From NCBI GenBank assembly GCA_030632745.1, contig DAOVUE010000026.1, positions 1-9,306 on the forward strand: a stretch of DNA of 9,306 nucleotides. The letters run 5' to 3'. The notes beneath the pieces are model-generated. The model was not told where the DNA came from. It saw only the letters and a list, made by a program, of their open reading frames with translations, and did no database searches. Positions within the stretch are counted from its first letter, which is position 1. Each line of letters begins with the position of its first letter. Source of the stretch: Pseudomonadota bacterium. Its GTDB lineage: Bacteria; Pseudomonadota; Gammaproteobacteria; GRL18. Shown here piece after piece: positions 6,935-9,306 of this stretch. Both the position numbers and the translations under genes were made by a program.

Positions 6935-7692
6935 TCACAACAGCAAAAATAACCTGGCTTGAAAGTGGAGAACCCTATTCTGAACAGTTTCAGGATTTTT
7001 ATTTTTCCACTGATGGGGGTTTTGCTGAAGCAGAATATGTTTTTTTAAAACAAAATAATTTCCCGCAGCGTTTTTGTGAACTGGCTCATCAGCAGATAAA
7101 CACACCGTTTCAAATTTTAGAAACAGGTTTTGGTACAGGCTTAAACTTTCTGGTTACTGTGTTTCACTGGCTGCAGGTTGCAAATCTTAACTGCACTCTA
7201 AAATACACCTCAGTTGAAAAATTTCCTTTAGCAAAACATCAACTGGAGCAAGTTTACTCCACTTTTTCTCATAACTGGCCGCAGCTTAGTTTTATTTGTG
7301 CTGAGTTATTACAGCATTATCCTCAAACTTTATCTAATGTTGATTCTATAAATACGACTTATATGATTGATTTGTTTGATGGAAAGATACAATTAATACT
7401 ACTCTTTGATGATGCCCAAATTGCTCTTGATAAGCTTTTACCTGAACAGGCTGCCACTATAGATGCCTGTTATCTGGATGGCTTTGCTCCGGCAAAAAAT
7501 CCTCAAATGTGGCACAATGATCTATTTAATATTATTTCCACATTATGCAAACCTGGAGCAGGCATCAGTACATTTACTTCAGCAGGTTTTGTACGACGGG
7601 GATTAATCACCGCAGGTTTTGAACTATCAAAAGTACCCGGACTGGGGAAAAAAAGAGAAATTTTACGGGGTACAAAACCACTCATTCCTTAA
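6931..7692 (+). CDS. mnmD: tRNA (5-aminomethyl-2-thiouridine) methyltransferase, MnmD / MnmC1-type
   Basis: This 253-residue protein matches the methyltransferase half of E. coli MnmC. It is expected to use S-adenosylmethionine to convert nm5s2U to mnm5s2U at wobble position 34 of tRNAs such as those for Lys, Glu and Gln. Visible motifs are FYFSTDGGFAEAEYVFL near the N-terminus, the SAM-binding loop LETGFGTGLNFL (63-74), SVEKFPL (94-100), YLDGFAPAKNPQMW (181-194), STFTSAGFVRRGL (213-225) and GLGKKREIL (237-245). The protein stops right after the methyltransferase domain, so the FAD-dependent oxidoreductase domain of the usual roughly 660-residue gammaproteobacterial MnmC is missing. The block that reads DLWFGD in E. 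coli is ILLFDD here (156-161). The start at 6931 suits the family N-terminus but has no obvious Shine-Dalgarno. Confidence 0.9.
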   Translation: MITTAKITWLESGEPYSEQFQDFYFSTDGGFAEAEYVFLKQNNFPQRFCELAHQQINTPFQILETGFGTGLNFLVTVFHWLQVANLNCTLKYTSVEKFPLAKHQLEQVYSTFSHNWPQLSFICAELLQHYPQTLSNVDSINTTYMIDLFDGKIQLILLFDDAQIALDKLLPEQAATIDACYLDGFAPAKNPQMWHNDLFNIISTLCKPGAGISTFTSAGFVRRGLITAGFELSKVPGLGKKREILRGTKPLIP

Positions 7693-7696
7693 TACC

Positions 7697-7725
7697 TTCC
7701 ACCTATTATCAGCATCAGTTATAAT
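7697..7725 (+). promoter_or_regulatory. Candidate sigma70 promoter for purB
   Basis: A perfect TATAAT occurs at 7720-7725 in the 83-nt gap between mnmD and purB. The hexamer 17 nt upstream, TTCCAC at 7697-7702, matches the -35 consensus at only two positions, so this would be a -10-driven or activator-assisted promoter. Transcription would begin near 7732, giving a leader of about 45 nt. I found no PurR-like palindrome by eye. Confidence 0.38.
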
Positions 7726-7754
7726 ATTGCCTGACTTTTAATATCTTTAAGTAA

Positions 7755-9143
<1,389 letters not shown>

Positions 9144-9186
9144 TAGAAGAAAACTGAAGATAATTAGGCACCCTTCATATAGAGCC

Positions 9187-9207
9187 AAAAGTAGTTTACA
9201 CTTTTTT
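9187..9207 (+). terminator. Weak terminator-like hairpin after purB
   Basis: AAAAGT at 9187-9192 can pair with ACTTTT at 9200-9205 across a 7-nt loop, and the T run continues for two more bases. The stem is only 6 bp and almost all A-T, so intrinsic termination here would be weak. It is the only T-run hairpin I see between purB and the end of the window. Confidence 0.22.
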
Positions 9208-9225
9208 GAGTGGGCTATCGTCGTC

Positions 9226-9250
9226 ATTCCTGCATGCTTCTAGCAGGAAT
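9226..9250. repeat. Palindromic intergenic element
   Basis: ATTCCTGC at 9226-9233 and GCAGGAAT at 9243-9250 form a perfect 8-bp inverted repeat around a 9-nt loop. It is preceded by CGTC and followed by CC, matching the general CGTCATTCC...GGAATCC form of small palindromic repeats that are frequent in proteobacterial intergenic DNA. No T run follows on either strand, so it is not a typical intrinsic terminator, though such elements can protect transcript 3' ends. Confidence 0.65.
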
Positions 9251-9263
9251 CCATCATGCACAA

Positions 9264-9306
9264 TAGATTCCCGATAAAAAGCCTGCCCCTAGCGAATGCA
9301 GGGGAC
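9264..9306 (+). repeat. Dispersed intergenic repeat, right copy (cut by window end)
   Basis: This is a second copy of the repeat at 24-74, in the same orientation. TAGATTCC (9264-9271) and the 26-nt core at 9280-9305 are shared, the core with two mismatches. CCCCT at 9286-9290 pairs with AGGGG at 9300-9304. The sequence is cut by the window edge, so its 3' end and the GACG motif seen in the left copy cannot be confirmed. Together with the palindrome at 9226-9250 it makes a composite repeat region downstream of purB. Confidence 0.68.

Overview
This window most likely comes from an AT-rich (roughly 40% GC by eye) gammaproteobacterium. The evidence is a PurB closely resembling the E. coli enzyme from end to end, an MnmC-type tRNA methyltransferase, and a Bat-type operon in the order DUF58 / DUF4381 / VWA / VWA-TPR / BatD, which is common in that class. 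I cannot name a genus from the sequence.

Layout. Positions 1-130 are intergenic and hold a short dispersed repeat and, at best, a weak promoter. Positions 131-6884 are a tightly packed five-gene operon, all on the + strand. It encodes a cytosolic DUF58 protein, a one-pass DUF4381 protein, a membrane-anchored VWA protein (BatA-like), a 708-residue fusion of a second membrane VWA protein with a TPR/low-complexity domain (BatB plus BatC), and a BatD-like protein. Junctions are +2, -8, -1 and -7 nt, so translational coupling is likely. A MoxR-type AAA+ ATPase usually accompanies these genes, but none lies in the window. After 46 nt comes a stand-alone mnmD-type methyltransferase (6931-7692). After another 83 nt, which contain a perfect TATAAT, comes purB (7776-9143). 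The last 163 nt are intergenic and hold a palindrome and a second copy of the dispersed repeat seen at the start.

How the genes work together. Membrane segments and positive-inside charge suggest that both VWA domains, the TPR domain and the bulk of BatD face the periplasm. DUF58, the body of DUF4381 and the BatD tail would face the cytoplasm. The five proteins therefore look like one envelope-spanning complex, of the kind linked to stress or oxygen tolerance (Bat) and MoxR-dependent maturation; its substrate is unknown. mnmD (tRNA wobble-uridine modification) and purB (purine synthesis) are housekeeping genes.

No new defence, mobile or CRISPR-like system is visible. The more unusual points are an in-frame 12-bp minisatellite inside the DUF58 gene, a signal-peptide-like segment at the BatB-BatC fusion joint, a 16-codon ORF bridging batD and mnmD, an MnmC lacking its oxidoreductase half, and same-orientation repeats bracketing the block.
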